64,000 nucleotides of DNA, taken from NCBI GenBank assembly GCA_963924555.1, contig OZ004596.1, positions 1,054,001-1,118,000 of the forward strand, written 5' to 3'. The position numbers and the translations under genes were made by a program. How positions within the stretch are numbered: position 1 is the first letter of the stretch; each line of letters starts with the position of its first letter. Below are positions 47,205-59,767 of this stretch, piece after piece. The notes below the pieces were generated by a model, which was not told where the DNA came from, ran no database searches, and saw nothing but the letters and a program-made list of their open reading frames with translations. This stretch comes from Crambe crambe. Taxonomy: Eukaryota > Porifera > Demospongiae > Poecilosclerida > Crambeidae.

Positions 47205-50200
47205 ATGAAGCTATTTCAGATACTCTGCATTGTTTTGCTCCAGCAAGGTAGGCATACAGTTAGCTATATATATAGTCCCACCAGCTACTGTAACTATGTA
47301 CAATCAGCATGCTTGAATACTCTTTTCTCAAAGAGGCTTCATTTTAAATTCCTTCTAAGCAATACTATAGGTTTTTCACCTGCTAATGCATGCACTATCT
47401 ATCTCCCTGAGATCATACATGGGAGCATTCAATGGAACAAGCATGGGGTATAGAGCCAGTAGAATTATCAACATAACTGAATACTACACTGTAAAAACGA
47501 AAGTGTTTACTGCATACCATTTTGTCCCAATGCACACACTGTTTTTGTTTTTAGTGTGTGTATTAGGACAATTTAGTGTGCAGTACACACTTGTTTTTAC
47601 AGTGTAGACTATAAGTAAATAGCCTCCTCTGATATAGGACTCAATAGAAAGAGAGATGTTAACATGAGTATAGTGGGGGGAAAAACTTCATTCCTGATTT
47701 CTACTTGCCATGGGACCATGAATTTATAACATGTTTCTTATCTTGCAGCATATGCTCAGCAGCAGTCGATGGAAACCTGCAGTGCTTTGGATACCATGAT
47801 AGCCAATCGTGATGATGGAGTGATTGGATCATGCTCGAGGGACACACTTTGCACACAAATCATGTGTAGCAGAAGTATCTCACTCTTCATAACAAGCCTA
47901 ACCATCAGAGTCACCATGACCATACTTCCATGTGATAGACCCATTCGCATCAGAGAAGTGGTGCATGTTTCTGGAGCGGGAAACATCTTGGATGTAACCA
48001 CAGCTCAAACTGAAAGCAGATCAGTGCCGGAAATTGGTGAACTCAGATTCATGTTGACCCAAATACCCACGGGGATAAATTATGGAGTAAGTGAATAACC
48101 ATGGAAGAATTCCTTATCATACTTGTCAAGTAATTTACAGGTCTTACTGGTATCCGGCGGTCAGACGGCACCTGTGCTTCCAACTACTGACATTCCACTT
48201 CAGTGCCGTGAGTATAATATGCAACAGACATTATTGATGGATAGAATATGGCTAACTAATTACGTGCACTTGATGGTCCAGATCCATCATCATTCCCTGG
48301 ATGATACAGCATACACATCCTCTATTATAATTATCAAGATTACCTATACACTGTAAAAACACCCCATTTTTAGGTTATCTGAATTTGCAACTCAGATAAC
48401 CTAAAAATGGGTTGTTTTTACACATTTGTTTTTACAGTGTAGTCTCAATTCTGTAGCATCTTTAACCACCACAACAGCAGCTTCACAAGCCACAGCTTCA
48501 CAAGTCCCCACAACACAAGGTACCAACACCTACCTGTGTACCTTGGCATAAAATATTTGTGGTTTTGAAGGGAATTTACATTAAAATCATTCCAAAACAG
48601 ATCCTCTGCAGCAGTCAATGGAGACTTGCACTGCTTTGGATATGATGATCACCAATCGCAATGTCGGGGGGATTGGAACATGCACGAGAAACACACTCTG
48701 CACTATGGTCACATGCATGAATGGGATCACAGATCCCATCGCCACTACCATCACTAACATCATGACCATACATCCCTGCGAAAGTCCTGTTCAAGTCAGT
48801 GCCACTGCCAGTGCACCTATTCCTTTCCTTGGGACCAGGACTTTCGTAGACGTAACTATTACTGAGAGTAGAAATGTGACTCCTTCTGAACCGGCATCAT
48901 CTCTTGGCGATATTAATTTCATGCTAACCCAAACAGCCACTGGAATAAACTTTGGAGTATGCAATAAACCAAGAACTTATATAGATACTGTAACTTAGTC
49001 ATAATATCTACATGTAGGTTTCAACCACTAGGGACAATCAAAGGACAGTGCTACTCCCAACTACTGACATTCCACTTCAGTGTGGTGAGTATGGCGTTAG
49101 CTATGTTCCCACAAGTTTCATTCCTAAGGGTTCAGTAGAGGTTAATTGCTTGAGTTAATCTTAATTTATTCATGTAATGCAGGATCACAACGTACCACAA
49201 CTCAAAGCACCACACCTCCAACTACACAGAGCACCACTACAGCTCCACACAGTACCACTACTCCAGCTCCAACTACACAGAGCACCACTAACACAGCTCT
49301 AACTACACAGAGCACCACTAACACAGCTCCAACTACACAGAGCACCACTAACACAACTTCACAGAGCACCACTACTCCAGCTCCAACTATACAGAGAACC
49401 ACCACCACCACAGCTCCAACTACACAGATTCCTACAATCACGACATCACAAGGTACATTCATTAGATAGCAAGCTACTGTGTATACATCTTATGTACACA
49501 GTGCAATTGAAAATTACAAGACAATGGCATTATAACTGCAACAGAAATACAAATCATTGTATTCCAATAAAGTTTCAGTCAAAAACATGCATACATGCAG
49601 GTCCTTTGCAACAATCAATGGAGACTTGCACTGCTTTGGATATGATGATCACTAATCGTGATGTTGAAAATATTGGAATGTGCACGAGAAACACACTTTG
49701 CACAATGATTACATGCAGGAGGACTGTCACAATTCCCATCTCTATTATTGTCACTAATGAAATGACCATACTTCCCTGTGAAACACCTGTTGCTGTCAGA
49801 GCAGTCACCACTGCGCTCTTATCTGGTAGTAGTCCTATGACTTTCATAAATGAGACTATTACTGAGAGCAGAGATGTGACTCCTCCAGGCATAGCTGCAG
49901 CACTTGGCACAATTAGCTTCATGCTAACCCAAACAGACACTGGAATAAACTTTGGAGTAAGCTATACTGCATGAACATAATATTAATAAAATAACCCTTT
50001 TAATAATCCCTTTAATTACTCCATAGGTCTCCCTGGTGAATGATCAAAGGACAGTGCTGCTCCCAAATACTGACATTCCACTTCAGTGTGGTGAGTTTGT
50101 CATTCACACACTATAATCATCCATAACTTATCATGCCCATGCATGCAGGGGCAATGATAAACTAGCTAGCTGGTATAACATAATAATAGCATCTTATTAT

Positions 50201-50407
50201 TTTGTCTCACTCAGGGAAAGAGGCCATGCATGCATGCACTTAATCTATGTCATTGATGTTTCACTGAATGCAGGACCATCGACAACTCAAGACCCACTCA
50301 GACAGCAAGGCACTACCAATTCTGCTCTGAGAATGGAGGCTCTTATCAAAAGTGTATCAGCTGCAACACTTCTGGGAACACTTTATGTACTAATACTACA
50401 AGCTTAA
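47205..50407 (+). CDS. Family gene 8: three six-cysteine domains with two stalks, GPI-type tail
   Basis: Ten exons: 47205-47247, 47749-48086, 48141-48207, 48457-48519, 48601-48956, 49018-49084, 49183-49452, 49601-49956, 50027-50090, 50274-50407 (1758 nt, 585 aa). Signal peptide MKLFQILCIVLLQQ. Domain A, a short Thr/Ala/Ser linker exon, domain B, a 90-residue Thr-rich stalk exon (TTQSTTNTA repeats), domain C, and a tail exon (KSVSAATLLGTLYVLILQA). Every module is bounded by phase-1 introns. Each domain keeps all six cysteines (for example ETC, GTC, TLC, VTC, HPC, LQC in domain B). An AATAAA lies at 50494-50499, about 90 bp after the stop. It is the longest-stalked multi-domain member and a duplicate of gene 9 outside its third domain. 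Confidence 0.86.
47485..47606. mobile_element. MITE with TACACTGTAAAAAC termini (intron 1 of gene 8)
   Basis: The left end TACACTGTAAAAACGAAAGT and the right end ACTTGTTTTTACAGTGTA form long inverted arms (GTTTACTGCA...TTTTGTCCCAATGCACACAC pairs with GTGTGTATTAGGACAATTTA). About 122 bp, no coding capacity. Relatives lie at 62722-62823 and, in part, at 40033. Confidence 0.88.
48347..48441. mobile_element. Second MITE type with the same termini (intron 3 of gene 8)
   Basis: It shares TACACTGTAAAAAC ends with the element at 47485 but has a different interior, ATTTTTAGGTTATCTGA pairing with TCAGATAACCTAAAAAT. It ends 15 bp upstream of the exon at 48457, so it lies very near the splice acceptor. 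Confidence 0.85.
49195..49450 (+). repeat. Thr-rich stalk repeats in family gene 8
   Basis: Imperfect coding repeats with ACTACACAGAGCACCACTA as core, giving PTTQSTTNTA-like units. This exon is absent from gene 9. Confidence 0.85.
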
Positions 50408-53400
50408 AGTTGTTTACTTAAAATTTGTTTAAAGTTGTTTGCTTAAAGTTGTTTGTCACTGTATAGTGTTTACATAACTAAAGTCAAAGTTCAAATAAAT
50501 GAAAACATGAAAATATTTTATTTCAATAATAATTATTATTAGAACACAACTCTGTACATTCACAATACAAAAGCAGATCTTCTAAACCTCATAACGTATC
50601 ACAGGGATACTAAGTGCCTAACAGTAGGTTTACTGGGCACTTAGTAAACCTGTGGTGGGCAGCAATTAGAAATATTGTTATGAATCCATAGTAACCAACC
50701 AACCCCGCCTGGTGGGTGTGTGTTAGATAAGAAGACTTGTCAAAAAATAGCTAGTTTCTCGCCTCCTGACACTAGTAAGTACCAACTAAAGCCTAGAAAA
50801 GAGTAACAAGGTACCGAAGGTGGCGTAGAAAGCTTAGTTAGTTCATATTTTCAAGCGTATAAGCTAGAAAGCCTACCTTAGTTCTGGTGATTCTCAGCTG
50901 CTGGATTTTCCGTGCACGGGCTGACTAGCTAACTTTAGCGATTCATTTGAAGCCTTTCTACTTTAGTCTAAGTTCCAAAACTAATATGTTGCTATGTTCT
51001 AAATAAGTTAGGCAACTTGACCAACGGGATCTAAATTATTTAGAGACCCTCGGGCCCTCGGGTCTCTAAATAACTTAGATCCCTAGGTCTCGTTGTCTAA
51101 TTATTATTTGTTTAACGTTGGAGAGAATTAATACTTATCTGACACTATGATGTCATAGGTATGGATACAATCTTTGCTGTTGAGTGATGTAAGTGGCAGG
51201 CAGCTGCATGCATAGAAAGCTGTGTAGTACTTACCACAAAGCACCTAGTGATATATACAATCCACTTGGATAAGTCTAGTGCCTACAATCCACTTACAAT
51301 CCACTTAGATAAGTCTACACTATGCTATAACAAAGTGATGTAGAAATCAATCAAGCGATTTATATTGGAGCATGCCATAAATGTGCAGGGGGCTACATAC
51401 ACCTGGGGCATTTTGGAGTGTAGACCTAGATATATATTGGAAAAAATAAATAAAGAAGGGATGGCTGTGTGCGGTTCAAAAAAGTTCAGAGTGAACTTCA
51501 GTCAAGTAACCCCTTACCCATAACCAGACTACGAGCTAACTATTCCTACTTACTCCCATGATAGGCCAAGATGATATAAAGGGAGCGTAGTTTGGTAATA
51601 TTGGTGATGGGTAAGGGGTTACTTGACTGAAGTTCACTCCCAACTTTTTTGAACCACACACAGCCATCCCTACTTCTCTTTTTTATTAGAATAAATATTT
51701 TTTCCTTTACTTGTTCATCACCTTTTTTGATGTAATGCAGATAGCCATGATGAAAATATGGTGCATGTATAGTCTCAGAGATATGACACTAACTGGATGC
51801 TGTGATCCTCCTATTCATCCCAAACATGTATTGTATGCAGTTCATCGGAGGTTTTATCATAATTAATTTTATTGTCAGCCAAAATGAATTCATCTGGAAG
51901 GATAAATGCTGATGGAGCTTGTATCCATAGTTTATTGTCGTTTTTTAAGGCCTTTACTGGTGTTGTACCTTATATAGGCTCATTCATAACGCTCTGAATC
52001 ATATATGCGGGGTCAAGGTCCAAGAATTACATATAAGATGTCTGCCATGTTATAGGTTGAAAGCTAGCAGGTTGGAAAACGATGACCTATTTTTGAATAT
52101 TTCAAGTTAAAGGTAAAGGATTATAGCGCAGTCAGTAGTGTGGTATAAAAATTATAGCATTTGAATGAACCATTTCTGAAATAATGACGTGAAGGATGAT
52201 GAACGATCAGATGAAAATGGCGATTTTAGAAATCGCTGTAAAATACACTGCTTTATCTTCTGCTCTTCATACTTGAGTCCTAGCACATTGAAGGTGCTCT
52301 GTCTTCAAGACAGGAGTTATTGATAGTAGAAGAGAAGCAACCCTGCATAATGAAACAAGTGTATTGGTGCAATGGGGCAATCTGTGCCATCCCTATCGTA
52401 CTCTCAGATAGAACAATTTCAATGAGTCATGACCTGAAAGTCAGCTCGCTCGCTCCGTTCACTCGCTGAACTAGTTGTTCAAGTGCTCATTGACAATGCC
52501 ACATTTTGCTCCTAACTTCATTTCATAGCAGCTATTTGCATTTATGCATATGCCTCATACATTATCATGATAGCTAATGGAGAAGTTCCATTATATACCA
52601 TTATTACTCCAGCAATTAAGGGGCTATGTCATCTAAACATGGTGTGGTAGATGTATACTTGTATCACCCAGGCAGCTGCATGTAGGAAGCTGTTAATATG
52701 AACCTGTAATGCTTGGACAAAACGCTTACATAAGCCAATAGTGGGTGGCCAACAATCCACTTAGATAAGCCTAGCACCTACAATTCACTTTTGTAGGAAT
52801 AAATCAAGCTAGCCTACCATCTTCAGGAACATCTGTTACTATGGCTATTATTTGTCTGCACATGTGCAGATGTAGGAGTGCCAATTAGGGATGATTGTAC
52901 ATGAACTAAATAATAGTTAGACAACGAGACCAAGGGATCTACGGTCTATTTAGAAACCTGAGGGCCCTGGGCTGTAACGTCCCGAGCACAGCGAGGGCGC
53001 TACCAAGGGCCCTTTCTAAACAGACATAGCTAATCACTGGAGTTGTTTAACTTACCTCAATACGCACTTGGAAACAATAACCACGGTTTTTAAATGCAAC
53101 AAACATGAATCAGAGCACACCTAGAAACAATAACCATAGCCACCGTGATGTGTTGCTAGAATTGGACCAATTGGAAGGACCATCTTTAAGTGCCAGCAGC
53201 ACTTAGAGAACCCGCTCGGGAGGACTCTACAGGATTTAGAGTCCCTCTAACTGACCAATCAGGTAACTGGAATGTGACTAGCTATAGTCTAATGAGGGAA
53301 AATGTATTAGTAAATATTAACCATATGATTATACCAGTAACAGATGGTTTTGGCTGAACCCTTGACCTTGCTATATGGGCATACCAATGACTTAAACGTC

Positions 53401-53696
53401 TAATGGTTTTTTGTAATCATGCTTCACCCACTAGACTAAACACTAAAATAATATGCAGGAAGCCAGTTGAAAAGCAGAAACAGGAAGTTAGTTAGCCGTT
53501 TGGTGGTGCATTTTTGGTGTTTCTGTGTAACCAGGTATACCTCCAAAATTGGTGCAGTGTACATACAGGAAGCTGGTAAGTTGACCATAATAAGGGCTAA
53601 GCCATTGTGGTTGTAAGTAGTTCTGTACTAGGAGTATCTTAGTACAATATTGATTAAACCTATACTGTTGACTAACAGAGATAAGCAGAGAAGATA
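50408..53696. other. Long intergenic region, between family genes 8 and 9
   Basis: No coding exon recognised in 3.3 kb. It contains a MITE (51457-51671) and two copies of a GGGATCTA.../GGTCTCTAAATAACTTAGAT repeat (about 51030-51110 and 52917-52990). Parts (51120-51680 and 52080-52630) are duplicated downstream of gene 9 at 57390-57870 and 57880-58560. The last 350 bp match the region upstream of gene 8. Confidence 0.6.
51457..51671. mobile_element. MITE with AGGGATGGCTGTGTG termini
   Basis: Left AGGGATGGCTGTGTGCGGTT and right AACCACACACAGCCATCCCT form an inverted repeat that extends inward through AGTGAACTTCAGTCAAGTAA and CCCCTTACCCAT. A second copy, with its right half lost, starts at 57701. 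Confidence 0.87.
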
Positions 53697-56600
53697 ATGA
53701 AGCTATTTCAGATACTCTGCATTGTTTTGCTCCAGCAAGGTAGGCATACAGTTAGCTATAGTCCTGTAGCTATGTACAATCAGCATGCTTGCATGAATTA
53801 CTCTTTTCTCAAAGAGGCTTCATTTTAAAATCCTTCTAAGCAATTTAAAAACAGGAAGGTATTTCATTTCACCTGCTAATGCATGCACTATCTCCCTGAG
53901 ATCATACATGGGAGCATGCAAGAGCCAGTAGAATTATCAACATAATCCAGGGTTCTCCCCGGAAAAATTGATCAGAGCAGTGCTTAAACACCACATTAAA
54001 GTATTGACATTCTTGTGGCACTTAATATATTCTTTTAACCACATGAAACAAAAATGAGACACATCAGAGCGGTGCTGCACCACTCTACAGCCCTTTAGGG
54101 AGAACCTTGTAATTGAATACTAGACTACAACTTTGTCGAGCAAATAGCTACTCTTGTAGCCATACCGATTTTGAACTACAAGAACAGATGTGTTGTGGAT
54201 TTATTAGAATGTATGGACAGACATCAATTGAAAATTCTCATGAGGTTTGCACATAATCATGCATGTCAACATGAAACACACAAAATGTCAGAGGTCTGCC
54301 TCACAAACTACACAGCTATTGCCTCTGATAATGGTAGGACTCAATAGAAAGACATCAGCAGTGGGGGAAAGAGAGATGTTAATATGAGCAGTGGGGGAAA
54401 GAGAGATGTTAATATGAGCAGTGGGGGAAAGAGAGATGTTAATATGAGCAGTGGGGGAAAGAGAGATGTTAATATGAGCAGTGAGGGGAAAACTTCATTC
54501 CTGATTTCTACTTGCCATGGGACCATGAATTATAGCATGTTTCTTATCATGCAGCGTATGCTCAGCAGCAGTCGAATGAAACCTGCAGTGCTTTGGATAC
54601 AATGATAGCCAATCGTGATGATGGAGCGATTGGATCATGCTCGAGGGACGCACTTTGCACACAAATCACGTGTAGTAAAAGTATCTCACTAGTCTCACTA
54701 AGCTATTATGCATACATCAGAGTCGCCATGACCATACTTCCATGTGATAAACCCATTCGCATCAGAGAAGTAGTTAATGTTTCTGATGGAGAGGAAAATA
54801 TCTTGGATGTAACCACAGCTCAAACTGAAAGCATATTTGTGCAGGGAATTGGTGAACTCAGATTCATGTTGACCCAAATACCCACGGGAATAAATTTTGG
54901 AGTAAGTAAATAACCATGGAAGAATTCCTTATCATACTTGTCACTGATTTACAGGTCTTACTAGGTCAGACAGCACCTGTGCTTCCAACTACTGACATTC
55001 CACTTCAGTGCCGTGAGTATAATAAACACACATTATTGATAGATGGAATACAGATAATTATGTGCACTTGATGGTCCAGATCCATCATCATATTAAAGTT
55101 ATTCTCCTGGATGCTTGGTCTTTAATCCAGCATACACAGGCAGGTCACATGAACATCTTCAGTCCATGTAAAAGGGGTGTGAGGACTGATGAAAGTTCTG
55201 CCCTACCAAATGGCAGAGATCACACTGACACACTCTCTATAAGGGAAAAAGCATTTCGTGAAATGAAAAAAAGATGTAGGGATGACCACTGCTCAAAAAA
55301 GTAAGGAAACAAGAAGGATGGAAATGGGATCAATCTTTGTTCTGTATATCCAGCCAACAATCCCTACATATACACACATTACTACACTATAATCTGAAGT
55401 TACCTGACGTATATGTAGGGATTGTTGGCTGGATATACAGAACAAAGATTGATCCCATTTCCATCCTTCTTGTTTCCTTACTTTTTTGAGCAGTGGTCAT
55501 CCCTACATCTTTTTTTCATTTCACGAAATGCTTTTTCCCTTACTTGTTCCTGGTCTTTTTTCCTCTCTTTTATGGTTTTAGCTATGATTAGAGTTCATTT
55601 TTCTATGTGTATGCAGGGACAGATGAAAGAAGTTCTCCAATAGCATACCAGCCCAATCATTTATCGAGTCAAGGTGTTGTGTTGTTGAGCCGTACTTGGA
55701 GGTCGAAGATGCTGAAATAGAGTCTACCGTGGTGAATCTAAATCCTCGAATCGATACAGTAGCCTATCATCATCATTATCCAGAGCTAGAGCTAGCTAGC
55801 TAGCTAGCTAGAGACAGCTGAGTAATATTATGATTTCGAATAATTGGATATTGAAATACATGCGCATGCGTATTATAGAAAAGATGGCTTCCTAATTGAA
55901 TTAGTCGAGTGCTGTGCTCCATAGTGTCTCCTTTTTCATCGACTCTTTCGAGGATCAACGAGTAGAAAAGATCGTAGTTCGTAGAATTTAGAGTGGATTT
56001 GTCCAGAAATCATAGCTGTAGCTTGAGTGGTTCGAGAGATATGGTTGTCTAAGAAGAATAATAATAAGAAGAATAATAATAATAATAATAATAATAATAG
56101 AGAAGAAGAAGAATATAGCAATTTACCTGCTTGCCGTATTTCTGAAACGGTAAGCTCCCTGGTCCTGAAACTTGGTCTGCACATTGTAGTAGGCTCTAGT
56201 AGGCTGGATAATCATTCACAGTAGCTTTTGTTAGGTCTAAGTGGGGGAACTGGAATTTCACTTTTGTATTAGTCTATAGGCGGCGCGCGCGGCCGTCCGA
56301 GTCATCCCTACATAGAGAGTGCTACCGCACTCTCTGATAATAGTTCTTTATAGTCTCAATTCTGTAGCATCATTAACCACAACAGCTGCAGCTTCACAAG
56401 CCACAACACAAGCCACAACACAAGCCACAACACAAGGTACTACCTTGGCTTAATTTTTTTGTGATTTTAAAAGTTAACACTTCAATTTTGTAAACTGTGA
56501 AAATTTTACCTCACAAAAATTTCACACTATAATTATGTTATAGCCAGCTCCATAATATTAAGTTCTTAAAATCATTCCAAAAACAGATCCTTTGCAGCAG

Positions 56601-57282
56601 TCGATGGAGACTTGCACTGCTTTGGATATGATGATTGCCAATCGCAATGTCGGGGGGATTGGAACATGCACGAGAAACACACTCTGCACTATGGTCACAT
56701 GCATGAACGGGATCACAGATCCCATCACCACTACCATCACTAACATCATGACCATACATCCCTGCGAAAGTCCTGTTCAAGTCAGTGCCACTGCCAGTGC
56801 ACCTGTTTTCTTTAGTACCGTGACTTTAGTAGATGTAACTATTACTGAGAGTAGAAATGTGACTCCTTCTGAACCGGCATCATCTCTTGGCGATATTAAT
56901 TTCATGCTAACCCAAACAGCCACTGGAATAAACTTTGGAGTAAGCAATAACCAAGAACTTAGATACTGTAACTTAGTCATAATATCTACATGTAGGTTTC
57001 AACCACTAGGGACAATCAAAGGACAGTGCTACTCCCAACTACTGACATTCCACTTCAGTGTGGTGAGTATGGCGTTAGCTATGTTCTCACAAGTTTCATT
57101 CCTAAGGGTTCAGTAGAGGTTAATTGCTTGAGTTAATCTTAATTCATTCATGTAATGCAGGACCACCAACAACTCAAGATCAAGGCACTATCAATTCTGC
57201 TCTGAGAATGGAGGCTCTCATCAAAAGTGTATCAGCTGCAACACTTCTGGGAACACTTTATGTACTAATACTACAAGCTTAA
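53697..57282 (+). CDS. Family gene 9: two six-cysteine domains, GPI-type tail
   Basis: Seven exons: 53697-53739, 54555-54901, 54955-55012, 56368-56436, 56587-56939, 56996-57062, 57161-57282 (1059 nt, 352 aa). Signal peptide identical to gene 8. Domain A (NETC, GSC, ALC, ITC, LPC, LQC), a short linker exon of SQATTQATTQ type, domain B, then tail exon (SALRMEALIKSVSAATLL...). It matches gene 8 exon by exon, except that the long Thr-rich stalk and third domain of gene 8 are missing between its second domain and its tail. Intron 3 (55013-56367) is enlarged by a perfect fold-back element. An AATAAA is at 57349-57354. Confidence 0.85.
54357..54490. repeat. 30-bp tandem repeat in intron 1 of family gene 9
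   Basis: Four to five units of GCAGTGGGGGAAAGAGAGAT plus GTTAATATGA. Gene 8 has only about one unit at the matching place (near 47650), so the array expanded after the duplication. Confidence 0.88.
55241..55541. mobile_element. Fold-back element with about 130-bp identical arms
   Basis: The left arm begins AAGGGAAAAAGCATTTCGTG and reaches CCAACAATCCCTACATATA at about 55372; the right arm (from about 55410 to 55541) is its reverse complement with no difference that I can see. A short spacer of about 35 bp lies between. It sits in intron 3 of family gene 9 and has no coding capacity. TGTAGGGAT(T/G) motifs occur at both inner and outer positions. Confidence 0.88.
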
Positions 57283-59767
57283 AGTTGTTTACAAGCTTAA
57301 AGTTGTTATGTCACTGTATAGTGTTTACATAACTAAAGTCAAAGTTCAAATAAATGAAAATATGTTTACTTCAATAATAATTTAACGTTTGATGATGTGG
57401 ATACAATCTTTGCTGTTGAGTGATGTAAGTGGCAGGCAGCTGCATGCATAGAAAGCTGCATAGTACTTACCACAAAGCATGCACCTAGTGACTGTATATA
57501 ATCCACTTCACAATCCACTTACAATCCACTTAGATAAGCCTAGTCCACTATGCTTTAACAAAGTGATGTAGAAATCAATCAAGCAATTTGTATTGGAGCA
57601 TGCACATAAATGTGCAGGGCACTACATCATTTTGGAGTGTAGACTTAGATATATAAAGAAGCAATGGAAAAAATTTTTTATTCTAAATAAAAAGAGAAGT
57701 AGGGATGGCTGTGTGCAGTTCAAAAAGTTTGGAGTGAACTTCATCAAGTAACCCCTTACCCATCACCAATTTACCAGACTACGAGCTAACTATTCCTACT
57801 TCACTCCCATGACAGGCCAAGATGATATAAAGGGAGTAAAGTAGGAGTAGTTCGCTTATAGTTTGGTAATATTGGTGACTGAAGCAGGTTGGAAAATGAC
57901 GACCTATTTTTGAACATTTCAAGTTAAAGGTAAGGATTATAGCGCAGTCAGTAGTGTGGTATAAAATTATAGCATTCATTAATTTTCTGAAATAATGACG
58001 TGAAGGATGATGAACGATCAGATGAAAATGGCGATTTTAGAAATCGCTGTAAAATGACACTGCTTTATCTTCTGGTCCATACTTGAGTCCTAGCACATTG
58101 AAGGTGTTCTGTCTTCAAGACAGGAGTTGTTGATAGTATAAGAGAAACAACCCTGCATAATGAATAAAATGTTTTGTATTGGTGCAATGGGGCAATCTGT
58201 GCCATCCCTACTTAGAGAGTACTATCTGGTTCTGTCAATGAACTCCGCTCTTCCTTTCTCCTGTGGGAAATCACGTGATCTAATCCTGTTCCTCTCTCGC
58301 ACGTAAGTACTCTCTGATAGAACAATTTCAATGAGTCATGACCTGAGAGTCAGCTCACTCGCTGAACTAGTTGTTCAAGTGCTCATTGACAATGCCACAT
58401 TTTGCTCCAAAGTTCATTTCATAGCAGAAAAAATAGTATTTATGCATGCCTCATACGTATCATGTGATAGCTAATGGAGAAGTTCCATTGTATACCATTA
58501 TTACTCCAGCAATTAAGGGGTTATGTCATCTAAACATGGTGAGAACGCAAATTTCATACCTGTTTTTTACTTCATCATGCATGAATTTATAACATGTTCC
58601 TCACCATACTCCAAAGTTTATCCCTTTGGGTATTTGGGTCAACATGAATATGAGTGGACCCATTTGTGGCACTGATATGTTTCTAGTTTGAGCTGGTTGT
58701 GGTTTCATCCAGGATATTTCCGGTTATGAACCACTTCTCTGATGCGAATTGGGTCTTACTGGTATCTGGCAGTCAGATGACACCTGCACTTCCAACTACT
58801 GACATTCCACTTCAGTGCTGTGAGTTATGTGCTGGCTAGCTAAAGCATACTATAATAGATATGGAAGCCAAGTTGACACGGAAACCACAGATCCTACTGC
58901 CTCTGCTCCCAAAATGGGAGCATCACTTGAAAGTGCCTTGGCCATCACACTTATATTGGAATAACAGTATCAATGTCAACTGAACTGCATATGCTATATC
59001 CAGATAGCCAGGTGCACTAAAACTCCTCAATTGAGTACAGTTTATGTGATAACTAATAAAGTGATTATGATGCAATACACATGCATAGCTAGAATCACAC
59101 AAAGTATTGAATCTTCAAGGTTTGATTTTTGTGACTCAAAATTACAATCGCAAAATTTTTTCATTGATATGGATACACACTCATTAACCAGTGACTAAAC
59201 AATACATTAGTAATGGCACACAAGCCAGGTTGAAATCTCTCCAGACTCAGCCTGCTGAATTAAGTGGGTGTGGTCTGCTTTGTTTTCTCAGGGAGCACAG
59301 CTTCTCAGCCAGAGCTATAGCTACAACTATATGCCTTTTTTTCATGTCTCTATAAACCCACCATTACACCCCCCCACTTAACAATTAGCTGTCACCATAC
59401 CAGCCAAAGCACTTATAGTTACAACTATGTGAACTATGTGATTTGGGGTTTCTATCAGCAGCCATAAAGATTAGCTAATTAACATAATACGGATTATGTT
59501 GGACCTTCAAAAGGAAGTCAGTGCTGATAAAAGTATCTGTAAGACTAGCAACTGTCATATGGTAATCAACTTTGTGAATTTCTATGAGCAACCATAAAGA
59601 TTTTATGTTGGACCTTCAAAAAGGAAATTTGTGAAGTTAATTACACTTGTGTAAAACATATAAGCAAGCTAGGACATTACAGCTACGTTATAGCAAGTGC
59701 CAACTCCTGCTTGTGACGAATCTGTAAGTCATCGTGGAGATAGCTATACAGTCAACGTTGAAGAACA
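57283..59767. other. Intergenic, between family genes 9 and 10
   Basis: It contains duplicated sequence also found at 51120-52630, a half-copy of the AGGGATGGCTGTGTG element (from 57701), and a rearranged family pseudogene (58606-58964). No intact gene seen. Confidence 0.6.
58606..58964. pseudogene. Rearranged family pseudogene with an inverted domain exon
   Basis: The first part (58606-58755) is the reverse complement of the 3' half of a gene 8/9-type domain-A exon: on the minus strand it contains ATTCATGTTGACCCAAATAC and GGGATAAACTTTGGAGTA. The following part is on the plus strand: a short exon equivalent (GGGTCTTACTGGTATCTGGC ... ATTCCACTTCAGTGCTGTGA) and a tail exon (GCTCCCAAAATGGGAGCATC ...) that resembles gene 11 and ends at TAA 58962-58964. 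The inversion breaks the gene. Confidence 0.85.

Noticed and set aside
55422-56224. Short open frames in intron 3 of gene 9, including an AAT/AAG-rich one
   Set aside because: They overlap the fold-back arm and a trinucleotide repeat and have no family support.
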